Source: GCA-2862585 sp036340235
Lineage (GTDB): Bacteria; Bacteroidota; Bacteroidia; Flavobacteriales; UBA7312
Direction of reading: 5' to 3'
DNA length: 28,522 bases
Assembly: GCA_036340235.1 (NCBI GenBank)
Contig: JAYYZE010000025.1
Location: forward strand, 1-28,522
The notes beneath the pieces are model-generated. The model had not been told where the DNA came from, did no database searches, and saw only the letters and a list, made by a program, of their open reading frames with translations. Positions 1 to 7,840 of the stretch are shown here, in pieces. The position numbers were made by a program, and so were the translations under genes. Each line of letters opens with the position of its first letter. Position 1 is the first letter of the stretch.

Positions 1-11
1 GGGTTTATTTT

Positions 12-89
12 TGGTGGGCAATGAGGGACTCGAACCCCCGACTTCCTCCTTGTAAGGGAGGCACTCTGAACCAACTGAGTTAATCGCCC
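12..89 (-). tRNA. tRNA-Val(TAC), CCA encoded
   Basis: Read on the minus strand this folds as a full cloverleaf. The acceptor arm GGGCGAT (89-83) pairs with ATTGCCC (22-16) with one G-U pair. The anticodon stem CCTCC/GGAGG encloses the loop CTTACAA, giving anticodon TAC (valine, reading GUA-type codons). The T arm contains GGTTCGAGTCC. The discriminator A at 15 is followed by CCA at 14-12, so the 3' CCA is encoded. It lies downstream of folC on the same strand but has its own promoter at 100-130. Confidence 0.95.
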
Positions 90-99
90 TAAAGGGTTG

Positions 100-130
100 C
101 AAATATAACTGAATTTGGGTCAATGCCAAA
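100..130 (-). promoter_or_regulatory. Bacteroidota-type promoter of tRNA-Val
   Basis: On the minus strand a -33 box TTTG (130-127) is followed by exactly 19 nt and a -7 box TATATTTG (107-100). This matches the TTTG-N19-TAnnTTTG promoter described for the Bacteroidota primary sigma factor. The tRNA begins 10 nt after the box (89), so transcription would start just ahead of the mature 5' end. It is the best promoter match in the window. Confidence 0.75.
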
Positions 131-138
131 TTTTCATG

Positions 139-1350
139 TTAAAGAATTTCAGCTACTGTGAAGGTGCTTCCTCCGATAAAAATAAGATCGTCGTTGTTTG
201 CAGTTGATTGTGCTGTCATTAGCGCATCTTTTACTGAGACGTATGTCTTCCCTTTCAAGTCTGCATTTAGTGCTTTTTCACTCAACTTCATGGCTGACAT
301 GGCTCGAGGTATTTTGGCTTGACAGAAGTAGTAAATCGCCTTTTTAGGTAAAAGTTCAAGTATGGAATCAATACTTTTGTCGTTGACTACTCCTAAAACA
401 AAGTGTAGGCAGTTAAAATCAATGTCATGCAACTGTTGAACAATTCGGTTGATGCCATCGATGTTATGCCCTGTATCACAAATAGTTAATGGTCTTTTTG
501 AAAGGGTGGTCCATCGTCCTAGTAGTGAGGTGTTTTTTTGCACATTTAAAAATCCATTTCGGTAATTGTCTTCGGATATTTTCCATCCTCTTTGTTCCAA
601 AATACGAATTGCTGAGTAAGCAGTAGAAATATTTTCTTTTTGATAGTAGCCTTTGAGGTCGGATAAATAATGAACGTCTTTTGAGTATGAAATTTGAGCC
701 TTTTTTTTGGCGGCTAAATCCTCAAAAATATGACTAATTTCTTCTTGTTTTCTGCCAATTAATACTGGTGTATTTTGCTTGATAACGCCAGCTTTCTCAA
801 TTGCAATTTTCTGAAGTGTATTTCCTAAAAGAGCGGTATGATCAAAACCGATATTTGTAATGACTGATATCTCGGGCTTAATGATATTGGTACTATCTAA
901 TCTTCCCCCTAGTCCTGTTTCAATGATGGCTATATCCACTTTTTGTTCAGCAAAGTAATTAAATGCTAAAGCCACAGTCATTTCAAAAAATGACATGCCA
1001 AGCTTAGAAAACCATACTTTGTGGTTAGCTACAAATGCAAAGACCTCTTCTTGGCTAATCATTTGTCCGTCAATACGTATTCGTTCACGAAAGTCTTTGA
1101 GATGAGGGGAAGTATAGAGTCCAGTTTTGTAGTCCGCTTCTTGTAAAATGGATGCCATCATGTGGCTTGTAGAACCTTTGCCGTTGGTGCCAGCAATATG
1201 AATGGATTTAAACTTATGATGTGGATTTTCTAGTCGTTGGCAAGCGTACTCAATGTTACCAATATCGGCTTTGTAGGCCATTTGACCGCTACGTTGATAC
1301 ATAGGCAATTGACTAAACAACCATTCCAAACAATCTTGGTAGTTGGTCAT
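139..1350 (-). CDS. folC: Bifunctional dihydrofolate/folylpolyglutamate synthase
   Basis: The 403-aa cytoplasmic ligase is of normal family length. FolC adds glutamate to dihydropteroate and then to reduced folates in an ATP-dependent Mur-ligase-type reaction. The P-loop GTNGKGS is at residues 54-60, and the family signature ETGLGGRLDSTN follows in the central domain. The Mur-ligase C-terminal domain begins around residue 280 (LLGRW, DTGHN). The start ATG overlaps the TonB stop codon by one base (TAATG), so translation is probably coupled and it is the last gene of the leftward run starting at the dehydrogenase. Its stop lies about 50 nt upstream of tRNA-Val. I see no terminator between them; the tRNA has its own promoter. 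Confidence 0.93.
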   Translation of the reverse strand: MTNYQDCLEWLFSQLPMYQRSGQMAYKADIGNIEYACQRLENPHHKFKSIHIAGTNGKGSTSHMMASILQEADYKTGLYTSPHLKDFRERIRIDGQMISQEEVFAFVANHKVWFSKLGMSFFEMTVALAFNYFAEQKVDIAIIETGLGGRLDSTNIIKPEISVITNIGFDHTALLGNTLQKIAIEKAGVIKQNTPVLIGRKQEEISHIFEDLAAKKKAQISYSKDVHYLSDLKGYYQKENISTAYSAIRILEQRGWKISEDNYRNGFLNVQKNTSLLGRWTTLSKRPLTICDTGHNIDGINRIVQQLHDIDFNCLHFVLGVVNDKSIDSILELLPKKAIYYFCQAKIPRAMSAMKLSEKALNADLKGKTYVSVKDALMTAQSTANNDDLIFIGGSTFTVAEIL

Positions 1351-2111
1351 TAGTTTAGGGTAAAATTGTAGACGATGGTGCCTATCTGTATTTCAGGAGC
1401 GTTACTGTTGGCTTCGAAGCTGGTTTTTAAGGCTGCGCTTTTGGCTTTGGAAAATAGGTAAGCATTGGTGGTAGTGGAACCTTTGGCTCCGGGTGAAGCA
1501 CTAATAACTTTGCCGCTTCTGTTTACTCGAATAGTCACAACTACTTTACCCTGTTGTTGGGATTCATTTCTAGGTTTTATGATCTGAGCTATTGTGCGAC
1601 CAACTAGTCGATAACTTATACCGTCAGTGCCAATACCACCTCCGCTAAAAGCATCAGCGTTTGGGTCACCATCTTCACTGCCCTGGTCGCCATTGCCTTG
1701 ACTATTTCCTTGACTGTTGGCTTTGTTTTGTTTTTTGCCAGGGTAGAGGGCTTTGGTGTCTAGAGTGGGTTCGGGTTCTTTTTCCTCTACTTCTTGGGCT
1801 TCTTTTTTTGTTTCTTCAGTTTGTTCGATGACGCTGGGTGTTTCCTCGAAATCTTGAGTACTGACATCTTCAACAATGGGGCTGTTTTCAACGATTTCTT
1901 CTGCGAAATCTAACTTCTGGTCAGATATTTGCTCCATTTGTTCAATGCCACTGCCCATATCGTCAAAACCAAAGTTGATGCTAATACCTTCTTCAGGAGG
2001 CGGTGGAATTTGATAGGTCAATCCCAAAAAAATAAAACAAACTAAAAGTCCAAGATGGAATAATAGGGTGCCAACGAGCGCTTTTCGTTTGTTATGTTTT
2101 GAAGAAGACAT
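1350..2111 (-). CDS. TonB-family energy transducer
   Basis: The 253-aa protein has one N-terminal membrane anchor (about residues 12-33). A long periplasmic linker follows, then a C-terminal TonB-like domain (about 165-253, ending in IGTIVYNFTLN). TonB proteins carry proton-motive energy from ExbB/ExbD to outer-membrane TonB-dependent transporters. The gene follows exbB and exbD directly, which supports this role. The linker is unusual beside the classical Pro-Lys/Pro-Glu type: residues 60-115 are rich in Glu and Asp with few prolines, and residues 125-160 are rich in Gly, Asn, Gln and Ser. It could equally be a TolA-like protein, but ExbB/ExbD plus a TonB_C-like end favour TonB. It overlaps the folC start by one codon. 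Confidence 0.82.
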   Translation of the reverse strand: MSSSKHNKRKALVGTLLFHLGLLVCFIFLGLTYQIPPPPEEGISINFGFDDMGSGIEQMEQISDQKLDFAEEIVENSPIVEDVSTQDFEETPSVIEQTEETKKEAQEVEEKEPEPTLDTKALYPGKKQNKANSQGNSQGNGDQGSEDGDPNADAFSGGGIGTDGISYRLVGRTIAQIIKPRNESQQQGKVVVTIRVNRSGKVISASPGAKGSTTTNAYLFSKAKSAALKTSFEANSNAPEIQIGTIVYNFTLN

Positions 2112-2114
2112 GCG

Positions 2115-2507
2115 TTACTTTGGGTTTGTGGCTAAGACAACTTTGAATTTATTTCTGTAGGCAATGTCCATGACTTTAACAGCGTATTCAATATCAACGG
2201 TCTTATCTGCGTGAAGGACAATAGCCGGTTCTGCCTCATTTGCCAAACGATCAAGTAGAATGCTTTCTAGTTGCTCAATTTCTACTTTTTGATCGTCTAT
2301 GTAATAATCAATTTCTGGGGTAATAGACACCGAAATAGTCTGCTTTTCAAGCGTTCTTGATTTGCTGTTTGGTAGCAATAACTTGAGGGCATTAGGGCTA
2401 ACTAGCGTGGAGGTTAGCATAAAGAAAATTAATAGCAAAAAAACAATATCAGTCATGGATGACATGCTAAAGGTTGCACTGACTTTATTTTTGCTTCTTA
2501 AACTCAT
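2115..2507 (-). CDS. exbD: ExbD/TolR-family biopolymer transport protein
   Basis: The 130-aa protein has a single N-terminal membrane helix (about residues 20-38). It carries the family's proton-conducting aspartate, Asp20 in the context MTDIVFLLLIFF, followed by a periplasmic ExbD/TolR domain with the usual C-terminal pattern. ExbD works with ExbB as the proton-driven stator that energises TonB. Its start overlaps the ExbB stop by four bases (ATGA type), indicating translational coupling. Length is normal. Assignment to ExbD rather than TolR rests on the TonB gene immediately downstream and the absence of tolB/pal. Confidence 0.88.
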   Translation of the reverse strand: MSLRSKNKVSATFSMSSMTDIVFLLLIFFMLTSTLVSPNALKLLLPNSKSRTLEKQTISVSITPEIDYYIDDQKVEIEQLESILLDRLANEAEPAIVLHADKTVDIEYAVKVMDIAYRNKFKVVLATNPK

Positions 2508-3217
2508 TTATTACTGTGTAATAAATCTAAAAACTTCGTGGTAGTAGCTTCTAATAGAAACACTACTTTTTCAACTTTGGAAACCAGTACGTTATAGGCA
2601 ATGTAGGCAATGATACCAACTACTAAACCTGCTACTGTGGTTACCATTGCAGTATAAATTCCTTTAGAAAGCATCTCTATGTCAATATTTCCACCAGCAC
2701 TGGCCATTTCATGAAAAGCAACAATCATTCCAATAACGGTTCCTAAGAATCCAATCATAGGAGCTGCCCCCGCAATAGTAGCTAGGTTAGCCAAATTATT
2801 TTCAAGCACATACACTTCCAGCTTGCCCTGATTTTCTATGGCGGCAGAGATATCGGTCATTGGCTTATCAAAACGGTCAATACCTTTTTCAAGCATTCTC
2901 GAAATAGAACTATTGGTGTTTTTACATAATGTTTTGGCTGCTTTTATGTCATTGTCCTGAACATAGTTTTTGATGCTATTGAGAAAGCTATCATCTTTCT
3001 TGCCAGCTTTTTTTAGGGTGGAATAGCGTTCTATGAAAAGGTAAACCGATATAATGGATAAGACGCCCAAGGTCAGCATGATAATATTACCACCGGTACC
3101 GCCACTCGTAATAAGCTCAAGCACTGAAAGTGTTTTTTCTTCTACTATTACCTCTTCAGTACTTATATTGGCTATGGTGTCGCTGAGTGTTTTGATTTGC
3201 AAAAGGAAATGTGTCAT
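2504..3217 (-). CDS. exbB: MotA/TolQ/ExbB proton channel protein
   Basis: The 237-aa inner-membrane protein has three predicted helices (about 45-63, 147-168 and 189-212). The conserved MotA/TolQ/ExbB segment AGAAPMIGFLGTVIGM lies at 150-164, just before a helix ending in VAFHEMA. It would form the ExbB pentamer around ExbD and convert proton-motive force into motion for TonB. It is the first gene of the ExbB-ExbD-TonB trio, starting 31 nt after the antiporter stop. No separate promoter is evident in that gap. The N-terminal 35 residues are periplasmic-looking and acidic, as in other Bacteroidota ExbB proteins. Confidence 0.88.
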   Translation of the reverse strand: MTHFLLQIKTLSDTIANISTEEVIVEEKTLSVLELITSGGTGGNIIMLTLGVLSIISVYLFIERYSTLKKAGKKDDSFLNSIKNYVQDNDIKAAKTLCKNTNSSISRMLEKGIDRFDKPMTDISAAIENQGKLEVYVLENNLANLATIAGAAPMIGFLGTVIGMIVAFHEMASAGGNIDIEMLSKGIYTAMVTTVAGLVVGIIAYIAYNVLVSKVEKVVFLLEATTTKFLDLLHSNK

Positions 3218-3248
3218 ATTTTTACAATAAACGATTGGTTAGGTACTC

Positions 3249-4640
3249 TTATTGCATTAAGATATAGGTCGCTGCACCAGCAACATAACCCAAAAATGCT
3301 AAAAGACTTATTTTTTTCATATACCAGATAAAATCAATTTTCAGAATGCCCATTACGGCTACTCCGGCAGCTGAACCTATTATTAAAACACTACCTCCTG
3401 TACCAGCACAGTAGGCTAAAAATTCCCAAAATGTGCCATCAACGGCAAAGACGCCAGTGCCTATTTCGTACATTCCCATAGCGCCAGCAACCAAAGGCAC
3501 ATTGTCCACTATGGCAGAAAGTAAACCTATAATTATGTTAATGGCATAAATATCACCTTTGAAGGTGTTATCCAATACCATAGCCATATCGTTCAAATGC
3601 CCAAAGCTTTGTAGAGAAGCCACGGCAAGAAGTATCCCTAAGAAAAAGAATATAGTAGCAACATCAATTCGGCGAAGCACTCCTATAACTGTTAGGTATT
3701 TTTTGTCTTCATAGGCTTTGTTCTTATGAATGAGTTCGGTTACCAACCACATGATTCCTAGACTAAAAAGAATACCTACATAAGGAGGAAGGTGAGTAAA
3801 GGTCTTGAAAACGGGTACAAACAGAAGACCAAACAGTCCAATATTGAAAATTAACTGTTTTTCAAACAAGCTGGTTGGATTCGTTTGGTGTCCGACAGCT
3901 ACGTCCCCCGTTGGTCGTTCAACATTTCCTTTCAATTTAAATGTCAGATAGATAAGCGGAACAATCATACAAATCAATGAAGGTACGATTATAGATGTAA
4001 TAATGTTGGCGGCTGTTACTTGTCCACCTATCCACAACATGATGGTAGTGACATCTCCTATGGGCGACCAAGCGCCACCAGCATTGGCCGATATGATAAC
4101 CATACCGGCAAACAACCAAAGGTCTTCCTTATCTTTAATTAGTTTGGCTAGCAGTGCCGACATTACAATAGCGGCTGTCAAATTGTCTAAAGTCGCTGAA
4201 AAGAAGAATGACAGTACACATAAAATCCACATTAGCTTTACTCTATTAGTGGTTTTGATACGTTTGGTAATTAATGAAAACCCTTGATGAGCATCGACCA
4301 CTTCTACTATGGTCATTGCTCCCAAAAGAAAGAAAAGTATTTGACTAATTTCAGAAAGGTGGTGTGATAACTCATAGGTCACAAAGTTACTTTTAATATA
4401 GCCAATATTCTGTGCGATGTACTCGGCTGTATATTTACTGTCTTTGGATTGAAAATAGCTTAAAAACGATTTAAAAGTATCTGAGTTAATATCAATTTCG
4501 AAAAGACCTAAGGCAAAAATAGCCCAACACAACGACCCGCCAATGAGGGCCGAAGCGGCTTTATCAATTTTTAATGGATGCTCAAGGGCAATACATAGGT
4601 AAGCTAAAATAAAAACAGCAAGCATTAAGAGGTATATCAT
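3249..4640 (-). CDS. nhaD: NhaD-type Na+/H+ antiporter
   Basis: The 463-aa integral membrane protein has about 11-13 hydrophobic segments and belongs to the ion-transporter (ArsB/NhaD) superfamily. It contains the paired DN motifs typical of the family: DNLTAA at 152-157 in the first half and DNVPLVAG at 379-386 in the second, plus SANAGGAWSPIGDVTT at 184-199. NhaD exports Na+ or Li+ in exchange for protons at alkaline pH, as expected for a marine or saline habitat. The start is 7 nt after the MscS stop, so the genes are probably co-transcribed. An ArsB-like anion transporter is less likely because the DN motifs and serine/glycine segment fit NhaD. Confidence 0.85.
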   Translation of the reverse strand: MIYLLMLAVFILAYLCIALEHPLKIDKAASALIGGSLCWAIFALGLFEIDINSDTFKSFLSYFQSKDSKYTAEYIAQNIGYIKSNFVTYELSHHLSEISQILFFLLGAMTIVEVVDAHQGFSLITKRIKTTNRVKLMWILCVLSFFFSATLDNLTAAIVMSALLAKLIKDKEDLWLFAGMVIISANAGGAWSPIGDVTTIMLWIGGQVTAANIITSIIVPSLICMIVPLIYLTFKLKGNVERPTGDVAVGHQTNPTSLFEKQLIFNIGLFGLLFVPVFKTFTHLPPYVGILFSLGIMWLVTELIHKNKAYEDKKYLTVIGVLRRIDVATIFFFLGILLAVASLQSFGHLNDMAMVLDNTFKGDIYAINIIIGLLSAIVDNVPLVAGAMGMYEIGTGVFAVDGTFWEFLAYCAGTGGSVLIIGSAAGVAVMGILKIDFIWYMKKISLLAFLGYVAGAATYILMQ

Positions 4641-4647
4641 GTTTTAT

Positions 4648-5754
4648 TTAGTTAGAGGGTTCATTTTTTTGCAAATATACTGTAGTGGATGGAAATGCAA
4701 ACTCACAATTATTTTTTTCTACGATTTCCATAATTTTAAAATTAATGTCTTCTTTGACATCAATAAAATCGTCCCATTTGGTGGAGGCCACATAATACAG
4801 CACCATAATATCCAAAGAGCTGGCACCAAACTCTTGAAATTTTACACGTCCCTCTTGGTCGGTTCTTGGGTGATTGTTAATGAGTGTTTCAATTTCTTTG
4901 ACGACCTGTTTCATTTGGTCAATACTGGTATCATAGGTTAGGCCAATGTAAAAGCGCGCTCTTCTAACTTTTCTAAGCCCCAAGTTGTCCAGCTCGGCAG
5001 AAATCATGTTTTTGTTAGGAACTGTAACGATGCTTTTGTCGAAGGTTTGAATACGGGTAGATCGGAAGCCCACTTTTTCAACGATGCCAGTAATGTTTCC
5101 TGTAGTTACTAAGTCACCAACGACAAAGGGCTTATCAAAAAATATGGTAAAGGAGCCCAATAAATTTTCTAAACTTTCTTTGGATGCCATGGCAATGGCA
5201 ATACCGCCAATGCCGAGACCAGCGGCTAAAGCCGTTACGTCTATGTCGAACACTTTCCCTAGTAAGACGAAGAATAAAATGACATAAACGGTGATTTTAC
5301 CCAATTCGATAATGAAAGGGATGAGTTGGTCATCCATTTTACTTTCCGTTTTGTCGGCTCTATTTTTAAATACCATACCAAAATAGTCTACAAAGCGAAG
5401 TCCTATTTTTAGTAATGAGAAAAGAACAACTATAGAAAACCCTTTGTTGACTAGTAATTTAAAATTAAATGCTTCGTTGCCAAAATTTAAACTGTCAGGA
5501 AATAGAATATTTAAAGAACCCAGGTAGATAAACATCAAAAATAGAGAAAAGGATATGGGTCTAATTAGTAGTTTGTTAAAGGTGCTTATGTCAATCGTTT
5601 TATCTCTATTGACCAATCGGTAAAGCAAATGGCTAAAATACTTTGAGATGATGCGTTTGAACAAAAGCCCAAATAAAATAAAGCCAATAAACCAGGCATA
5701 ATTATAAAAGCTATTGTCTAAAAAGGTCAAGTTCAAAATGGTATCTACATTCAT
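4648..5754 (-). CDS. MscS-family mechanosensitive channel
   Basis: The 368-aa membrane protein has four predicted helices (about 19-35, 66-87, 104-122 and 151-168). The conserved glycine/alanine-rich pore helix lies at 172-195 (core GLGIGGIAIAMASKES), followed by the MscS beta domain with FDKPFVVGDLV. It should open under membrane tension and release solutes after osmotic downshock. It is larger than E. coli MscS (286 aa) because of an extra N-terminal membrane pair, which is common in the family. Its start ATG overlaps the dehydrogenase stop by one base. Next to an Na+/H+ antiporter it suggests an ion and osmotic homeostasis group. Confidence 0.88.
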   Translation of the reverse strand: MNVDTILNLTFLDNSFYNYAWFIGFILFGLLFKRIISKYFSHLLYRLVNRDKTIDISTFNKLLIRPISFSLFLMFIYLGSLNILFPDSLNFGNEAFNFKLLVNKGFSIVVLFSLLKIGLRFVDYFGMVFKNRADKTESKMDDQLIPFIIELGKITVYVILFFVLLGKVFDIDVTALAAGLGIGGIAIAMASKESLENLLGSFTIFFDKPFVVGDLVTTGNITGIVEKVGFRSTRIQTFDKSIVTVPNKNMISAELDNLGLRKVRRARFYIGLTYDTSIDQMKQVVKEIETLINNHPRTDQEGRVKFQEFGASSLDIMVLYYVASTKWDDFIDVKEDINFKIMEIVEKNNCEFAFPSTTVYLQKNEPSN

Positions 5755-6983
5755 TATGATAAGAGTTGATTAAGTGCAATTTCAAAGGATGTTTTAGAAA
5801 TATTTTTTCGACTGTTATTTTTGGTGTGTGCTAACTTCAGTGCATTGTCAATGGTGTCTGATGTGTCTTTAAAAATGGCCCTGTCGCTCATGTCGATATT
5901 GGCTTGCATGAGGTAAGCAAAAACCCGTGCCATGCCGCAGTTGGCAATAAAATCGGGAAGAACACTAACGCGCTCGTCAGCAAACAGGCCTATTTCTCCA
6001 AAAAATATCTCCTCATCGGCAAAGGGAACATTAGCGCCGCAGGAAATGACTTCCAGTCCCTTAGCTATCATTCGCTCCAATTGGACTTTGGTTACTAGGC
6101 GAGATGCCGCAGCCGGAATAAAGGTATCTGCACCAATATCCCATATTTGTTCATTGACATCCTTAAAAGATAACATTCCTTGAGCGTTCAAACTATTGTC
6201 ATGTTTGGTGACAAAGAGCTCTTTTATTTCTTCGAAGCTAAATCCCACACTGTTTAGCAGTCCACCATCTCTATCGATAATTCCTACAATTTTAGCGCCT
6301 AGTTGGGCTTGGTAGAAGGCAGCTGCAGCGCCTACATTGCCCCATCCTTGAATGATGACTCTCTTTTGACTGATGTCTTCATCATGAAGGGCATAAAAAT
6401 GCTTAATGGCCTCTGAAACTCCGTAGCCAGTAATCATGTCAGCTACGGTGTATTCTTTACTGACGTCGGGCGTTAACGACGGATCAGTAAGAGCTAATAA
6501 TACGCCATTCTGTAGTTGACCAATAATATTGAATTTATCTTCTTTGCTGGGCTTAAAGTGGCCATTAAAGACACCTTCTTGGGGATGGTCCACGCCCAAG
6601 GCCTGAGTAATGGGGATGACTTCATGAATTTCGTCCACGTTTAAATCACCCCCGGTACCATAATATGATTTTAAGAGTGGTGAGATGGCGGTATACCAAC
6701 GTTTCAAGACACCCTCTTTGCGTGGGTCTTTGGGGTCAAAGTTAATACCCGATTTGGCGCCACCAATAGCGGGTCCAGCAACCGTGAATTTCACTTCCAT
6801 GGTTTTAGCTAAGGAAATGACCTCGTGTTTGTTGAGCCCCAAGCGCATGCGGGTGCCACCGCCGGAGGCCCCACCTCTAAGGGAATTAATGACTACCCAA
6901 CCTTCTGCCTCAGTTTGGCTGTCTTTCCATTCAAAAACAATCTCTGGCGTTTTATTTTCGTATGCCTCTAATAATTTTTTCAT
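5754..6983 (-). CDS. Glu/Leu/Phe/Val dehydrogenase family enzyme
   Basis: The 409-aa cytoplasmic NAD(P)-dependent oxidoreductase deaminates an amino acid to its 2-oxo acid. The N-terminal dimerisation/substrate domain carries the two family lysines, Lys65 and Lys77 (MEVKFTVAGPAIGGAKSG), at the same 12-residue spacing as in leucine dehydrogenase, then GTGGDLNVDE near 110. The Rossmann domain follows with QGWGNVG and an acidic residue at the end of the second strand (IIDRDGG). Substrate cannot be fixed by eye: length and the GGAKSG variant look more like the leucine/valine branch than canonical glutamate dehydrogenase. It heads the leftward operon and has a -7 box 17 nt upstream of its ATG. Confidence 0.87.
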   Translation of the reverse strand: MKKLLEAYENKTPEIVFEWKDSQTEAEGWVVINSLRGGASGGGTRMRLGLNKHEVISLAKTMEVKFTVAGPAIGGAKSGINFDPKDPRKEGVLKRWYTAISPLLKSYYGTGGDLNVDEIHEVIPITQALGVDHPQEGVFNGHFKPSKEDKFNIIGQLQNGVLLALTDPSLTPDVSKEYTVADMITGYGVSEAIKHFYALHDEDISQKRVIIQGWGNVGAAAAFYQAQLGAKIVGIIDRDGGLLNSVGFSFEEIKELFVTKHDNSLNAQGMLSFKDVNEQIWDIGADTFIPAAASRLVTKVQLERMIAKGLEVISCGANVPFADEEIFFGEIGLFADERVSVLPDFIANCGMARVFAYLMQANIDMSDRAIFKDTSDTIDNALKLAHTKNNSRKNISKTSFEIALNQLLS

Positions 6984-6999
6984 TTCAAGTCAGTTTGGG

Positions 7000-7007
7000 C
7001 AAAAGTA
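7000..7007 (-). promoter_or_regulatory. Candidate -7 box of the dehydrogenase-to-folC operon
   Basis: The minus-strand octamer TACTTTTG matches TAnnTTTG and lies 17 nt before the dehydrogenase ATG at 6983. The position 19 nt further upstream reads GTCA, which does not match the -33 TTTG, so support is from the -7 element and location only. Confidence 0.4.
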
Positions 7008-7114
7008 GTCAATTATAAACTAATAATGACATGTGCTAACTTTTTTGAACATGAAATGGCATAGAATAAAAACAGGCCCTATTGTTACATGCAAAAAAAG
7101 CAGTTGGGAACTAT

Positions 7115-7581
7115 TTATTTCTTAGTTTTATTTTTAAAGAAAAAGGGTGCAAAAAAAACTGATAAAGCACTAATTAAGCCAGCTATAATGCTCTTGCAGA
7201 TTAAAGATTGTTTATTATTTGTTGATTTAACTAGTTCTTAGAATACTGTCATACATTATCAATGTATGTTTACATTTCCGTATCTGTTAGATTTTCATAG
7301 CCCACCAGAACTAAAGAAGATTTAGAATCAAGAATTGGATTTTTTCTTGATTGACTATTGCCGAACCAACTAGTTCATTATGTCTTTGAGCGACATCTGC
7401 AGGTGTATATTTACCTCAAGGTAATGATGGGCTTTTTTTTTTGAAGTGTTTTTTTACTGGTTTGATAAATTGTGTTTTCATATGAATTATCAATATTTGT
7501 TGGTAGTTCTTCCTTTTCACAACCAACAATTATAGTTCCTACTATGGCCAGGAACAATACTCCGTTAATTAAATACTTCAT
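7115..7581 (-). pseudogene. Multiply disrupted lipoprotein gene
   Basis: An ATG at 7581 opens a 56-codon frame with a lipoprotein signal (MKYLINGVLFLAIVGTIIVGC, lipobox ending at Cys21) followed by a polar segment and PIITLR, closing at TAA 7413-7411. Protein-like text then continues in shifted frames in the right order: GKYTPADVAQRHNELVGSAI (from 7415), then a switch at an A-run near 7343 to ILDSKSSLVLVGYENLTDTE, then TAA and TGA stops flanking TYIDNV. A further shift near 7238 leads to LVKSTNNKQSLICKS, a hydrophobic helix IIAGLISALSVFFAPFFF and a basic end KNKTKK stopping at TAA 7117-7115. The parts chain into roughly 150 residues, so I infer a decayed small lipoprotein with a C-terminal membrane-like helix. 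Family not recognised. The flanks 6984-7114 and 7582-7840 show no gene I can support. Confidence 0.55.
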
Positions 7582-7840
7582 TATTTAAGTGGTTTTCATT
7601 AAAAATTTCCACCTTAACCTAGATGAGTATTTACTTTTAGGTAACAGAAGTGGCTAACGCACATGGCTTTTAATTTTTTCAGCCCAAGGTTCTTAATTTA
7701 GTTTTATAGGATTGACTTATGGTGAATACTTTACAAAAGAAAAACAATGTAAAATATTGATTGTAAGCAAATATGCCAATGATAAACCATTTGCAAATGT
7801 TTATTTTCATAAAATGAAACCATGTTCTAACTTGAGTCTT

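Noticed and set aside
4003..4287. Plus-strand open frames inside nhaD, mscS and the dehydrogenase
   Set aside because: They are antisense shadows of strongly conserved genes, without recognisable domains or start signals.
7115..7252. A separate small membrane-protein gene starting at the ATG at 7252
   Set aside because: It has an in-frame TAA four codons after the ATG, and its hydrophobic end fits better as the tail of the lipoprotein remnant.
7250..7268. Perfect 8-bp palindrome CATACATT-ATC-AATGTATG
   Set aside because: It is AT-rich and lies inside the inferred lipoprotein remnant, where the minus strand reads TYIDNV. Coding remnant plus chance explains it better than an operator.
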